Assembly (NCBI GenBank): GCA_964646205.1
Contig: CAZYAZ010000023.1
Coordinates: forward strand, 1 to 64,000
Source of the DNA: UBA8437 sp964646205
Lineage (GTDB): Bacteria; Planctomycetota; Planctomycetia; Planctomycetales; Planctomycetaceae
DNA length: 64,000 nucleotides
Direction: 5' to 3'
Part shown: positions 17,843 through 26,206 of the stretch, one piece after another
How the letters are laid out: the number at the start of each line of letters is the position of its first letter
Numbering within the stretch: position 1 is the first letter of the stretch
Position numbers and translations under genes: made by a program
The notes under the pieces: generated by a model
Told to the model about the DNA's origin: nothing
Seen by the model: only the letters and a program-made list of their open reading frames with translations
Databases searched by the model: none

Positions 17843-19464
17843 TTGGGATCACCCGTTGAGTTGATCCAGATGTCGACTGGTGAGGTGGAGGCGGAACTGG
17901 TGTTGTTTCCCACCGCGATGTCAATGTCGCCATCGTCGTCGACGTCTCCGAGGGACAGTGTGGGATGATTGCAGAGATGAGATTCCAGAGTGTGGGGGGT
18001 GAAGGATCCGGTGGCGGTTTGTTCAATCCACATCAGCGAAGGGACTTTCAGGCTGGCGAGCAATTCGCTTCGGGAGGTGCCCTTCAATTCGCCAACAAAG
18101 CCGCAGGCAATGACGTCGAGGTCTCCGTCATTGTCGATGTCGGCGGCCTCAGCCCGGTGCACACCATAAAGCCTGGCAAGTTGATGCGAGACAAATGGCG
18201 AGGAATCGCCAGTGTTTTCAAGCCAGCGGATGCCGTGATCGGGTTTGAGGAGTGCATCATCCATGGTGTCGCCGTTGGTCATCAGCACATCGGTGTCGCC
18301 GTCTCCGTCCAGATCGATCAACTGGATGCCCGAGGAACCCCAGCAGGGATGAGGGGCCTGGAAAAGTGTGCGAGCTTTGAATCTCAGGTTGCCAGAACCC
18401 ATAAAGGCCACAACGGATTCGTGCTCCTGGGCAATCAGAGAGACAAAATCGAGATGACCATCGTTGTTGAGGTCCAGGGGGGCGACGTGGATGGTTCCGT
18501 GCCGTTGGTCGATCTGGCGGTGGATGTAGGCTTGAGATGACGGAAGGCCTGGACGGTCGGAACGTTCCAAGACAAGCAGCGTGCCGGTCGTCCTCCAACC
18601 AAATGCGCCAACAACCAGGTCGAGGTCACCATCCCCGTCAAAATCGGCTGGGCGAACATCCGAGACTCTTGGAAGATCGGTGGCGAGGTCAACAGCGGAG
18701 AATGTTCGGCCGGGTTCCTGCCGAAGCCATGTCACTTTGCCCAGGTTGTGATCGATGGCGCCAAAAGAGCCGAGATCAGCGACGAGAAGATCGCGGAGGC
18801 CATCACCGTCCAGGTCGACGACGTGGCAATGAGCCGGGTGACCGACCCGTGCAAGAACAGCCATCTCGCCGGTCCAGTCCGGCGTGGTGTGACCCAACAG
18901 GATCAGGCCGTTGGCCATATCACAGGACAAAATTTCGTTCAGGCCCTCACGGCTATCACCCAGGAGATTCACAATCTGGACGTTGGAAACGACGACGGGA
19001 TCGGCGGTTTTTGCAACGGTCCCCATGTGCTTGACGCGAAAGGCCGGTGGCCGGGTTGTCACCTGGTCGTTGAGGGCTGGGCGCGTGAGAGTTTCCGGGG
19101 CACGTGCTTCATACCAACGAACAACTTCTTCGGTGTTGACGATGCCGCGTATTTTTGACCCGTACCCTTTGAAGGTGGCCATTTGACCAATTCGGGTCCG
19201 CCATTCGGAGCGTGGGAGGATCGACGGGTCCGGGTAGGTGTGGCACTGGGAACAGAGTGCTTTGACTGTCGTGTCGGTAACCGGCGTGCGTGCGGTCGAA
19301 GGACTCCTGGGGCCTGGTCGAGTTGTCGAGTCGGTTGAGCCATCCAATTTGAGGGCAAACGTGAGACCCACAATGCCGGCGATCGAAAGCAAAATGAACA
19401 GCACGGAGCGTCCGCGAGACCGTGGCTGCTGCGTGCAGGTCGTGGCGTCCGGCCCAGGATGCAT
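17839..19464 (-). CDS. membrane-anchored FG-GAP/VCBS repeat protein with c-type heme motif
   Basis: I chose ATG 19464; a TTG two codons earlier is also possible. The 541-residue product has an N-terminal membrane helix (residues about 20-40) and then one CxxCH heme-binding motif, CSQCH at 71-75, followed by a short cytochrome-like stretch (TYPDPSILPRSEW, VRWYEAR). The rest is a beta-propeller of FG-GAP repeats with DxDxDG loops: DLDGDGLRDL, DFDGDGDLDL, DLNNDGHLDF, DLDGDGDTDV, DIDNDGDLDV and DVDDDGDIDI. No ASPIC domain is seen. The heme suggests electron transfer outside the cytoplasm. It is first in an operon with a TPR gene and a membrane gene. Confidence 0.9.
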   Translation of the reverse strand: MHPGPDATTCTQQPRSRGRSVLFILLSIAGIVGLTFALKLDGSTDSTTRPGPRSPSTARTPVTDTTVKALCSQCHTYPDPSILPRSEWRTRIGQMATFKGYGSKIRGIVNTEEVVRWYEARAPETLTRPALNDQVTTRPPAFRVKHMGTVAKTADPVVVSNVQIVNLLGDSREGLNEILSCDMANGLILLGHTTPDWTGEMAVLARVGHPAHCHVVDLDGDGLRDLLVADLGSFGAIDHNLGKVTWLRQEPGRTFSAVDLATDLPRVSDVRPADFDGDGDLDLVVGAFGWRTTGTLLVLERSDRPGLPSSQAYIHRQIDQRHGTIHVAPLDLNNDGHLDFVSLIAQEHESVVAFMGSGNLRFKARTLFQAPHPCWGSSGIQLIDLDGDGDTDVLMTNGDTMDDALLKPDHGIRWLENTGDSSPFVSHQLARLYGVHRAEAADIDNDGDLDVIACGFVGELKGTSRSELLASLKVPSLMWIEQTATGSFTPHTLESHLCNHPTLSLGDVDDDGDIDIAVGNNTSSASTSPVDIWINSTGDPK

Positions 19465-19550
19465 GGTCAAGGAAATCCGGTGTGTTCGACAGAAGTGAAG
19501 GGGACTTCAGGGTGCGGAGAGCCAGGACGCTCTATCCGATGATAAAAAAA

Positions 19551-19587
19551 GACTCCGCTCGGACGCTAGACTTGTCCGAGCGGAGTC
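19551..19587 (-). terminator. strong rho-independent terminator for the 19618-20160 gene
   Basis: A perfect 14-pair stem (GACTCCGCTCGGAC / GTCCGAGCGGAGTC) encloses a nine-base loop. On the minus strand it is followed by seven T residues (complement of AAAAAAA at 19544-19550). It lies 30 bases beyond the stop of the lipoprotein gene and ends that transcript; it also separates it from the heme/FG-GAP operon downstream. Confidence 0.9.
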
Positions 19588-19617
19588 AAAGTTTTCAGTC
19601 GCAGAACTCCGGTGAGG

Positions 19618-20160
19618 TTAGTCCGTGAGTTCGACCTTGAAGTCGTTTGAGTCGGGGCCTTGGACGGTGAATGCGATGCCAGAGGTTTCATGGCTGGCAT
19701 ATTTTACGGGCAGTGAGTTTGGAGTTTCCAGGGCTTGACCGTCCTTGCCGGACATCTGTTGGAGGTATCCGGCCACGGGGTCCTGGGCCTGAAGGCCGCC
19801 TCCACTGGCCGCGTTACCGGTCCCACCGGCTGCCAGTGACGGGTCGTTCATTCCTTTGGCGATTTTTTGTTCGGCCGCCTTGGCGACACTCACCTTGTAA
19901 GCTCCCGCGAGGGCTCCGTCGTCAGTGGAAAAGGTGCCAATGGCAGCACGCCCAGAGGCGTCGGTTCTGCCCTGGCATGTCCGAGCACCCTCGCCAGCTG
20001 AATGGAAGGTGACCTGGGCGCCTTCCACCGGTGCACCCTTGTAGGTGACGGTGAGGGAGACAGGGATGCAGGCCTCGCTTGCGCCGGGGTCGCTGCAGCC
20101 AGATGTCATCACCGAAAGTCCGAGAAGGAAGCAAACGGCTGTGAGTGAGAGTGTTCGCAT
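19618..20160 (-). CDS. small lipoprotein with carboxypeptidase-regulatory/Ig-like domain
   Basis: Starting at ATG 20160, the 180-residue protein has a lipoprotein signal (RTLSLTAVCFLLGLSVMTSGC). The mature part begins with a beta-sandwich of the carboxypeptidase regulatory-like type: VSLTVTYKGAPVEGAQVTFHS, then GRTDASGRAAIGTFS and AGAYKVSV. This layout is common in planctomycete lipoproteins of about 150-200 residues encoded beside DUF1559 genes. Here the DUF1559 gene lies directly upstream on the same strand, with its own terminator between. The function is unknown; a role in the cell envelope or with the pseudopilin-like protein is inference. Confidence 0.85.
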   Translation of the reverse strand: MRTLSLTAVCFLLGLSVMTSGCSDPGASEACIPVSLTVTYKGAPVEGAQVTFHSAGEGARTCQGRTDASGRAAIGTFSTDDGALAGAYKVSVAKAAEQKIAKGMNDPSLAAGGTGNAASGGGLQAQDPVAGYLQQMSGKDGQALETPNSLPVKYASHETSGIAFTVQGPDSNDFKVELTD

Positions 20161-20318
20161 GATTTGCCGGGTCCTACTGTGGAGAGGTGAGGTCTGAAGT
20201 TTGAGATGTTTGGCGTCGGGTTCCAATTCCCTGATTCCGAGACTTTCGGCTCGAAATTGTCCGGTGCGTGGTGAATACACCATTGGTTTCGACGGAACGG
20301 TTGTTGTTTACCTAAAAA

Positions 20319-20346
20319 ACGACCCCGCCGCAATGGACGGGGTCGT
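20319..20346 (-). terminator. rho-independent terminator for the DUF1559 gene at 20402-21469
   Basis: A nine-pair stem (ACGACCCCG / CGGGGTCGT) with a ten-base loop is followed on the minus strand by a T-run (complement of AAAAAA at 20314-20319, the last A sharing the stem). It sits 56 bases beyond the stop of the DUF1559 gene. Confidence 0.8.
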
Positions 20347-20401
20347 CTTTCGAATTCATGGGTTCCGTACTTCGGGAGTACGGCCGGGGTGAGGTCGCGG
20401 C

Positions 20402-21469
20402 TTAGAAGTCGCCGACAACGCCCGGGACGCCACCCTGGGTCGGATCCTCGAGAGGATCGGGAACTCGGTTGACGTGCCAGCCGATTCCCTTGTCCGCTCG
20501 ATCTCCCAACCGCTGGTACGTGCGGTAGTTGATCGAGTCGTTGAGCATCCGAACACGACCGTCGACGAACAAGAAGTGCGCCCCATTTTCGTGCTTACTC
20601 TTGAAGCCCTGGCTGGTCTGCCAGTTTCGCCAGTGGTTGCAACCACCCGGGACAACGTCCCAGCCTGGCTCATAGACGCACTTGATCGGGAAGTTGATCG
20701 GTGCAGTCGTGGCCATCCATGGAGCATTCCAGTGGTACCAGCCGTTTCTGGCGTGATCGCCGCACTGCGGCAACGCTTCGCCCATAAGAATCGTCTGGGA
20801 GGTACCGTCCGAGGAGTTGATGGCACTCAGTCGGGCAGCCCAGTTGGCTCGAGTGAAAATACCCGAGGCAAAGTTGGCGTTCGCCGTATTACCGTGACCG
20901 CCACGACCACTGAGGAAGTTGTTGCCCGGATAGGCACGGCACCAGCCGCTCAGCGAGTTCATTCGCTGGTTGCCCATACTTCCCATGTAGTTGGTGCGTG
21001 CGCGATCGCCACTGTTGCTCATCTTCGGCGACCCATCGCTGGGGCACAGGAATGTGGGGACCACGTAGGAGCGGAATTTCTTACCCCATCGAGGCTGGTT
21101 GTCAACTCGTGGGAGCCAACTGTGATCGGCACGACGGTTTCGGAAATCGATTCGACTGTAAAGCGGTTGCTGGTCAACAAACGGAAGGAGGTGCACCAGG
21201 TGTGAACCCTTTTCCTGGGCCCACCAGGTATGACCCTGTGCCCAGTGAACAGCAAAAATCGTAACGGGAAACATCCCGAACGTGTCATGGTAGTTGTGCA
21301 TAGCAACGCCCAGTTGCTTCAAGTTGTTTTTGCACTGGGCACGCCGTGCCGCTTCGCGAGCCTGCTGGACCGCAGGCAGCAACAACGCGATCAAAATGGC
21401 TATGATGGCGATCACAACCAGCAGTTCGATCAACGTGAAGGCTCGTTTTCGACTTCTTTGTTTAGCCAT
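20402..21469 (-). CDS. DUF1559 protein with prepilin-type N-terminus
   Basis: The 355-residue product begins with a type IV prepilin-like leader: basic start, then AFTLIELLVVIAIIAILIALLLPAVQ split by the conserved Glu five residues after the cleavage point, leading into AREAARRAQCKNNLKQLG. The DUF1559 body follows, with NYHDTFGMFP, the PSDG motif, and the C-terminal H-G-x-H-F-VDGxVRxLND pattern (NGAHFLFVDGRVRMLNDSI). This family is hugely expanded in planctomycetes and its members resemble type II secretion pseudopilins. The role is unknown. A strong ribosome site GAGGAAGG precedes the ATG. A hairpin terminator follows the gene. Confidence 0.95.
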   Translation of the reverse strand: MAKQRSRKRAFTLIELLVVIAIIAILIALLLPAVQQAREAARRAQCKNNLKQLGVAMHNYHDTFGMFPVTIFAVHWAQGHTWWAQEKGSHLVHLLPFVDQQPLYSRIDFRNRRADHSWLPRVDNQPRWGKKFRSYVVPTFLCPSDGSPKMSNSGDRARTNYMGSMGNQRMNSLSGWCRAYPGNNFLSGRGGHGNTANANFASGIFTRANWAARLSAINSSDGTSQTILMGEALPQCGDHARNGWYHWNAPWMATTAPINFPIKCVYEPGWDVVPGGCNHWRNWQTSQGFKSKHENGAHFLFVDGRVRMLNDSINYRTYQRLGDRADKGIGWHVNRVPDPLEDPTQGGVPGVVGDF

Positions 21470-21895
21470 GCCTTCCTCTTTTCTGTTACCACACTATGAA
21501 TTCGAAAATGACGTATCGTAAGGAAAACCGCGGTCGTCGTTCATCAAGCCATTTGGGACGTAAAAATATATGAGTCCATTCAGTAACGACGCGAAATTCC
21601 AAAAGTTCAAACAGATTTCATCCAACAGACAAGCTCTTTAGAGCAAGTCTAGCACAAGTTAGTGCATTTATGCCAACGATTCTTTTCAAAGGCATCGGGG
21701 TCAGTGGACACAAATCTAACGGATAAGTCAACGTGGAAGCCCGTTTTTCGGAAAAAATCCGATATTCCTCGACGAGTCTGCTTCCGGGGGTCACGGGGGA
21801 ATGGTTCAATCTAAGGTCTTTCCAGCACGCCTCGATTTTGGGACGTAGAATTTCGAAGTGATCCGTATGTTTGGCAGTTGGCAGGAGTAGGGACG
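21470..21895. other. intergenic region between divergent DUF1559 and TPR genes
   Basis: This 426-base stretch is AT-richer than its surroundings. It must carry the promoters of both divergent genes. A ribosome site for the DUF1559 gene lies at its left end and AGGAG for the TPR gene at 21883-21887. A reading frame on the minus strand (from 22061 into this region) has no recognisable domain. I see no RNA gene or repeat. Confidence 0.5.
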
Positions 21896-23314
21896 GTGTG
21901 GCAACGTTTCCTGCGAACCGTGTTGATCCTGGGCGTCGTCCTGGCATTGCTGGGAGGTGCGTTCTGGAAGCCGATTTCAGTGGCGTGGTCATTGCGAGAG
22001 GCACGGAAACTGTTGCGGGATCGGGAGAGCGAGCGCGCGGTGGCGGTGCTGTTGGACGCACACCAGGTCTCGCCAGAAAATCCCGAGGTGAATTTTTTGC
22101 TCGCCCGTGGATTTCGACGACTGGGAAAATTCAAGCGGGTCGTGGAACACTTGGACTTGGCCGAGGGTTTCGGTTGGCCGACCGAATTGATTCGGCTGGA
22201 GCAACTCATGGGTGCCGCACAGGCGGGGCAATTGAATTCGAGTGCTCCGGAACTCTACAAGTTTCTCAGCCGGGGTGGCAATTACGGTGACGAGGGGCCT
22301 GAGGTATGTGAGGCGCTGGTCAATGGTTATTTTCTCAGCTACCAATTTGGCCTTGCCCAACCGCTGCTTGATGAATGGCAGCAGGCCTATCCCAAGGATG
22401 CCCAGTGTTACATGTTCCGGGGGCTGTTCTTCGAAAACAGGTCCAACCCGGGGAAAGCGGTGTCAGAATACCGCAAGGCAGTCATGCTCTCCGGGCACCG
22501 GACCGATGTACGGTTGAGGCTCGCCGAGGTGCTGAAAAAGACGATCCAATACGATGAGGCCATTGCACAATTTGAAATCTGTCGCGGCGAGGATGACGCC
22601 CATCCGGAAGTCCTGACCGGCCTGGGCCAGTGCTATCATGGGCAGGGAGATATTGACCGGGCGAGGGAGATGTTTGAACGAGTGCTGGCCGTGTCACCGG
22701 AACATTTCGAAGCCCAGTTGGCGTTGGGGCAATTGGAAGAGACGGCCGGGCGGCCGACTGCAGCGCTGCGGTGGTTGCGGCCGGCCTGTCGGCGTCGGCC
22801 CAGTGACACCGAGGCTCGTTACAGCCTGGCGCTCAGTTTGCAAGCCGTGGGACGTCAGCGTCGTGATGCGGTGGCGTGGCCAACCGGGGCGGAAGCGGGA
22901 CTCTCCATTTCCGACGCCTTGCTGAGGACAACTCACCTGGCCCGCGCGGAGTTGACGCTGAGCGAGGCGTCCCACCACTTCCAGTTCGTGGCTGACGCGC
23001 AGCAGGCCATGGGCCGTGTTCAGGTTTGGACTGACATTATTCGGTCCGAGCCTCAGAACGCGGATTTGCGGTACAAGATCGGAAGCCACTTGTTGAAGTA
23101 TGACAATCCGCAACATGGGCTTGGCTGGTTGCTGTCGGTGCTGGACATCGACCCGAGCCACGTCCCCACGCACCGGCTTCTGGCGAGCTATTATCAACGT
23201 CGGCAAAAGAGCGAACGAGCGGCATTTCATCGCAAGATGGTCGCGGAAGGGGAAGCCGCCGTCTCCGGCAGTAGTCCAACTGAAAATGGTCTTGAGGGGC
23301 TGGACGATGAATGA
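21896..23314 (+). CDS. membrane-anchored TPR protein
   Basis: I chose GTG 21896, which has AGGAG eight bases upstream; a TTG at 21878 is in frame. The 472-residue protein begins with a membrane helix (LRTVLILGVVLALLGGAF) and then carries TPR-like helical pairs along its whole length, for example YMFRGLFFENRSNPGKAV, EVLTGLGQCYHGQGDIDRA and HFEAQLALGQLEETAGRPTA. No catalytic motif is present. It overlaps the next gene by eight bases, and that gene is followed by an FG-GAP/ASPIC lipoprotein: the same TPR plus FG-GAP pairing as at 16.6-19.5 kb. Confidence 0.85.
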   Translation: MWQRFLRTVLILGVVLALLGGAFWKPISVAWSLREARKLLRDRESERAVAVLLDAHQVSPENPEVNFLLARGFRRLGKFKRVVEHLDLAEGFGWPTELIRLEQLMGAAQAGQLNSSAPELYKFLSRGGNYGDEGPEVCEALVNGYFLSYQFGLAQPLLDEWQQAYPKDAQCYMFRGLFFENRSNPGKAVSEYRKAVMLSGHRTDVRLRLAEVLKKTIQYDEAIAQFEICRGEDDAHPEVLTGLGQCYHGQGDIDRAREMFERVLAVSPEHFEAQLALGQLEETAGRPTAALRWLRPACRRRPSDTEARYSLALSLQAVGRQRRDAVAWPTGAEAGLSISDALLRTTHLARAELTLSEASHHFQFVADAQQAMGRVQVWTDIIRSEPQNADLRYKIGSHLLKYDNPQHGLGWLLSVLDIDPSHVPTHRLLASYYQRRQKSERAAFHRKMVAEGEAAVSGSSPTENGLEGLDDE

Positions 23315-24278
23315 TGAGAGGAATCCGCCGATAGACGGTGAGGCAGGCGATGTGGCTTCAGAAGGCCAAGAGGCGACGGCATCCGAGCCGGTCGGCAATC
23401 AGGCGGCCATGTCAAACCTGTTGACACCGGGGCAGCCTTCCAGTGCCACCAGCAAGATCCTGGTTGTGTTGTTTGGAACCGTGTTGGTCATTGGCGGGAT
23501 TTATGTGTCATCGCCGGATAACGTCTCGGACAATCTCTCGCTGGAGCGGAAGGGCTTCGACGACGAGGACAACCGCAAGCACCTCCTGGGATACAAAACC
23601 CCCTTTATCGCCGAGGGCATCAACGACCCCGAGATCCGTCCGGTATCAAAAACTCGTTTTGCGGCCGCCACACCCGTGATTGGGGTCGCCTTGGAAGGGA
23701 AATATCGGGCGTACCCGCTGGTGACGTTGCTGGCCAGTTTTACGCGTGAGGGGTCGTCTGGAGCGGTGATCAACGACAAACTGGGTGGGAAGCTGATCAC
23801 CGTAACGAGTGATTCGGATGTCGGATTGGTCCGGGTGTTTCGGCTCGCCGAGGGAAGTTCGAGAAAGAAGATCGGGCTCTGGTTGATAGGGAGAGGCGAT
23901 GGCGGAGGGATGTTGCTGGGCTTCGATACCGAGAGTGATTTTCGCCAGGATGCCAAGGAGATTCCCGATCTTGAGATTCAGCCCTTTGTTGAACAGACGC
24001 TGTCGGAATGGCGGACATCGCATCCCGAGACCGACGTGTACGTTGGTGAGTTTCCGACACCGGATCTTCAGATGGAAGCAACCCTGCAGCACATGACTCC
24101 CGAGGAAAGGGATGTGGCGGACCCACTTCTGGCGGAACGGGATCGCAAGAATAAGATACTGTCGCCAAAAAAGAAGAAACGACAGGATGACGCGGCGAAG
24201 TCCTCGCCACCGGGTGATGCCCCAGTCAAGCCGTCCTCGGGGTTGCGAGAGTCGGACAAAAAAGTGAAGTCGCAGTGA
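23307..24278 (+). CDS. membrane-anchored protein with DUF3179-like domain
   Basis: The start is ATG 23307, overlapping the TPR gene end. The 323-residue protein has an acidic N-terminus, one membrane helix (about residues 47-67, ILVVLFGTVLVIGGIYV), and a domain resembling DUF3179: TRFAAATPVIGVALEGKYRAYPL followed by GAVINDKLGGKLITVT. In typical DUF3179 proteins this is followed by a Cys-containing TYCPLC block, which is absent here, so the match is partial. The C-terminus is a Lys-rich tail. Function unknown. It is the middle gene of the TPR / DUF3179-like / FG-GAP operon. Confidence 0.75.
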   Translation: MNDERNPPIDGEAGDVASEGQEATASEPVGNQAAMSNLLTPGQPSSATSKILVVLFGTVLVIGGIYVSSPDNVSDNLSLERKGFDDEDNRKHLLGYKTPFIAEGINDPEIRPVSKTRFAAATPVIGVALEGKYRAYPLVTLLASFTREGSSGAVINDKLGGKLITVTSDSDVGLVRVFRLAEGSSRKKIGLWLIGRGDGGGMLLGFDTESDFRQDAKEIPDLEIQPFVEQTLSEWRTSHPETDVYVGEFPTPDLQMEATLQHMTPEERDVADPLLAERDRKNKILSPKKKKRQDDAAKSSPPGDAPVKPSSGLRESDKKVKSQ

Positions 24279-24303
24279 ATCGCTAATCAGACTCGAGGAG
24301 TGG

Positions 24304-26088
24304 TTGGTGCGGAGTTCTCGTGGTCAACGGTTGTCTGCCGGCGCGGTGTTGCTCGTGTTTGCCGTGGTGGGTTGCCCGCAGTCGGAATCGACGACGGGGC
24401 CCGCCAAGGGGCCGTCCATAAAGACGCCGGCTGAGGATGACACGACGACTCCGGAGACCTCGACGGTTCCCATACCCCGTACCGTGGCGTCGTTTCGGGA
24501 CCGTGCTGCTCGATCCGGTGTGGCGTTCACCTACCAGAACGGCCAGGAGGCGGGGTATTTTTCGATCGTTGAGTCGCTGGGGGGCGGCGTGGGTTTGCTG
24601 GACTGGGACCGTGATGGGGACCTGGACCTGTTTCTTCCGGCGGGCGGCCGGTTTGGAAAAGATGAAACCATTGGCGGGCGGCCGGCGGGCTTGTTCCTCA
24701 ACCGCGGTGATTGGTCATTTCTGGACTCATCGGTTCAAACGGGCACGGCTGGTGAGACGGCCCGGTATTCTCATGGGGCGGCCGTCGGGGACTTCAATTC
24801 CGACGGTTTTCCCGACGTGCTGGTGACCGGGTTTGGCGGCGTCGTCCTGTGGCGGAATCTGGGAGACGGAACATTCGAGAATGTCACCGAAGTGTCGGGG
24901 TTGACCGACACGCTGTGGAGTTCGTCGGCGGCCTGGGGAGACCTGGATGGTGACGGCCACCTGGACCTCTACGTGGCGCATTACGTCAACTGGAGTTTCA
25001 AAAACAATCCGTATTGCCCCTCCAAGGAGACAGGCAAGCAGGACATCTGTCCACCGAGACAATTCAGGCCGCTGCCCGACACCCTGTTTCTCTCAAACGG
25101 TGACGGCAGTTTTCGGGATGCGTCGGAGAAGTCCGGATTGGTCCAGAAGGGGGCTTCGGGCAAGGGGCTGGGCGTGATGATGTGCGATATCGATTCGGAT
25201 GGTGATCTGGATGTCTATGTTTGCAACGACACCGTTCCCAACTTCCTGTACCGAAACAACGGCCGGGGACAACTGCAAGAAGTGGCGATGCAGAGCGGGG
25301 CCGCGGTGAGTGAAACCGGTGTCCCGGAAGGGAGCATGGGGGTCGATCTGGGAGACTACAATCTTGACGGTCGGCTGGATCTCTGGGTGACCAATTACGA
25401 ACGCGAGAGTATCGCCTTGTATCGGAATGACGGCCGAGGGATGTTCCGTCATGTCAGCCATATCGCGGGCTTGACGACAGTTGGGGGACTGTTCGTCGGC
25501 TGGGGCACTTCGTTTTTCGACTTCGACCTGGACGGTGACGAGGACGTATTTGTCAGCAACGGGCACGTGATTCGTCATCCCAGCGAGGCGCCGGTCCGCC
25601 AGTTGCCCCTGTTGTTTGAAAACACCCAGGGGCGACGTTTTGCCAACGTGGCCCCCGGCGCCGGTGAATACCTGGCGACACCTCACATGGGGCGAGGGGT
25701 TGCCCGTGGCGATCTTGACGGTGACGGGGATATCGATTTGGTCGTTTGCCACACGAATGAACCGGTCTCGATTCTCGAGAACCTGACGGATCGTCGCGGT
25801 CGGCACTGGCTGGGGATCCGCCTGATCGGGACATCACCGAAAGGGGCTCGCGATGCAGCCGGAGCAATCGTGACGCTTCGCGTCGCGGGAATGCCCAGCC
25901 AGACCAGGCAGGTCAAGAGCGGGACCAGTTATGCCTCTTCCAACGGACTGCGATTGACCTTTGGGCTGGGAGATTCTGACAAGGTGGATCTCATCACAAT
26001 CCGTTGGCCCGGCGGGGGAGTCCAGGAGGTGGGGCCAGTGGCCGGCGACCAGGTCCTGGTGATCCGCCAGGAAGTCGGCGATCGGTGA
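24304..26088 (+). CDS. CRTAC1-type FG-GAP/ASPIC (UnbV) lipoprotein
   Basis: The 594-residue product has a signal peptide with lipobox VVGC near residue 24, then a beta-propeller of FG-GAP repeats: DWDRDGDLDL, DFNSDGFPDV, DLDGDGHLDL, DIDSDGDLDV, DYNLDGRLDL, DFDLDGDEDV, DLDGDGDIDL. It ends with a complete ASPIC/UnbV domain: DAAGAIVTLRVAG, SGTSYASSNGLRLTFGLG, and ITIRWPGGGVQEV. Proteins of this layout are exported and probably bind calcium and surface ligands. The start is TTG 24304 or GTG 24307. It is the third gene of the TPR / DUF3179-like operon. Unlike the gene at 13.1 kb it has no internal stop. Confidence 0.92.
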   Translation: MVRSSRGQRLSAGAVLLVFAVVGCPQSESTTGPAKGPSIKTPAEDDTTTPETSTVPIPRTVASFRDRAARSGVAFTYQNGQEAGYFSIVESLGGGVGLLDWDRDGDLDLFLPAGGRFGKDETIGGRPAGLFLNRGDWSFLDSSVQTGTAGETARYSHGAAVGDFNSDGFPDVLVTGFGGVVLWRNLGDGTFENVTEVSGLTDTLWSSSAAWGDLDGDGHLDLYVAHYVNWSFKNNPYCPSKETGKQDICPPRQFRPLPDTLFLSNGDGSFRDASEKSGLVQKGASGKGLGVMMCDIDSDGDLDVYVCNDTVPNFLYRNNGRGQLQEVAMQSGAAVSETGVPEGSMGVDLGDYNLDGRLDLWVTNYERESIALYRNDGRGMFRHVSHIAGLTTVGGLFVGWGTSFFDFDLDGDEDVFVSNGHVIRHPSEAPVRQLPLLFENTQGRRFANVAPGAGEYLATPHMGRGVARGDLDGDGDIDLVVCHTNEPVSILENLTDRRGRHWLGIRLIGTSPKGARDAAGAIVTLRVAGMPSQTRQVKSGTSYASSNGLRLTFGLGDSDKVDLITIRWPGGGVQEVGPVAGDQVLVIRQEVGDR

Positions 26089-26206
26089 AACGGGCAGATG
26101 GCCAACGGCCCGGCCACCTCGGTGGAGGTGGTCGAGCCGTAAGACGCCGTCCCGGAGGGGCGAGAAACGGCCCCCCCCGGTGGCTCGTGCCTGAAATGCG
26201 GTCCGG

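Noticed and set aside
21618..22061. Minus-strand frame of 147 codons in the 21.5-22 kb gap
   Set aside because: No domain, and it overlaps the TPR gene start on the other strand.
26112..26133. Hairpin between the FG-GAP lipoprotein gene and the LRR lipoprotein gene as a terminator
   Set aside because: Nine pairs at best but no T-run follows, so termination is not supported.
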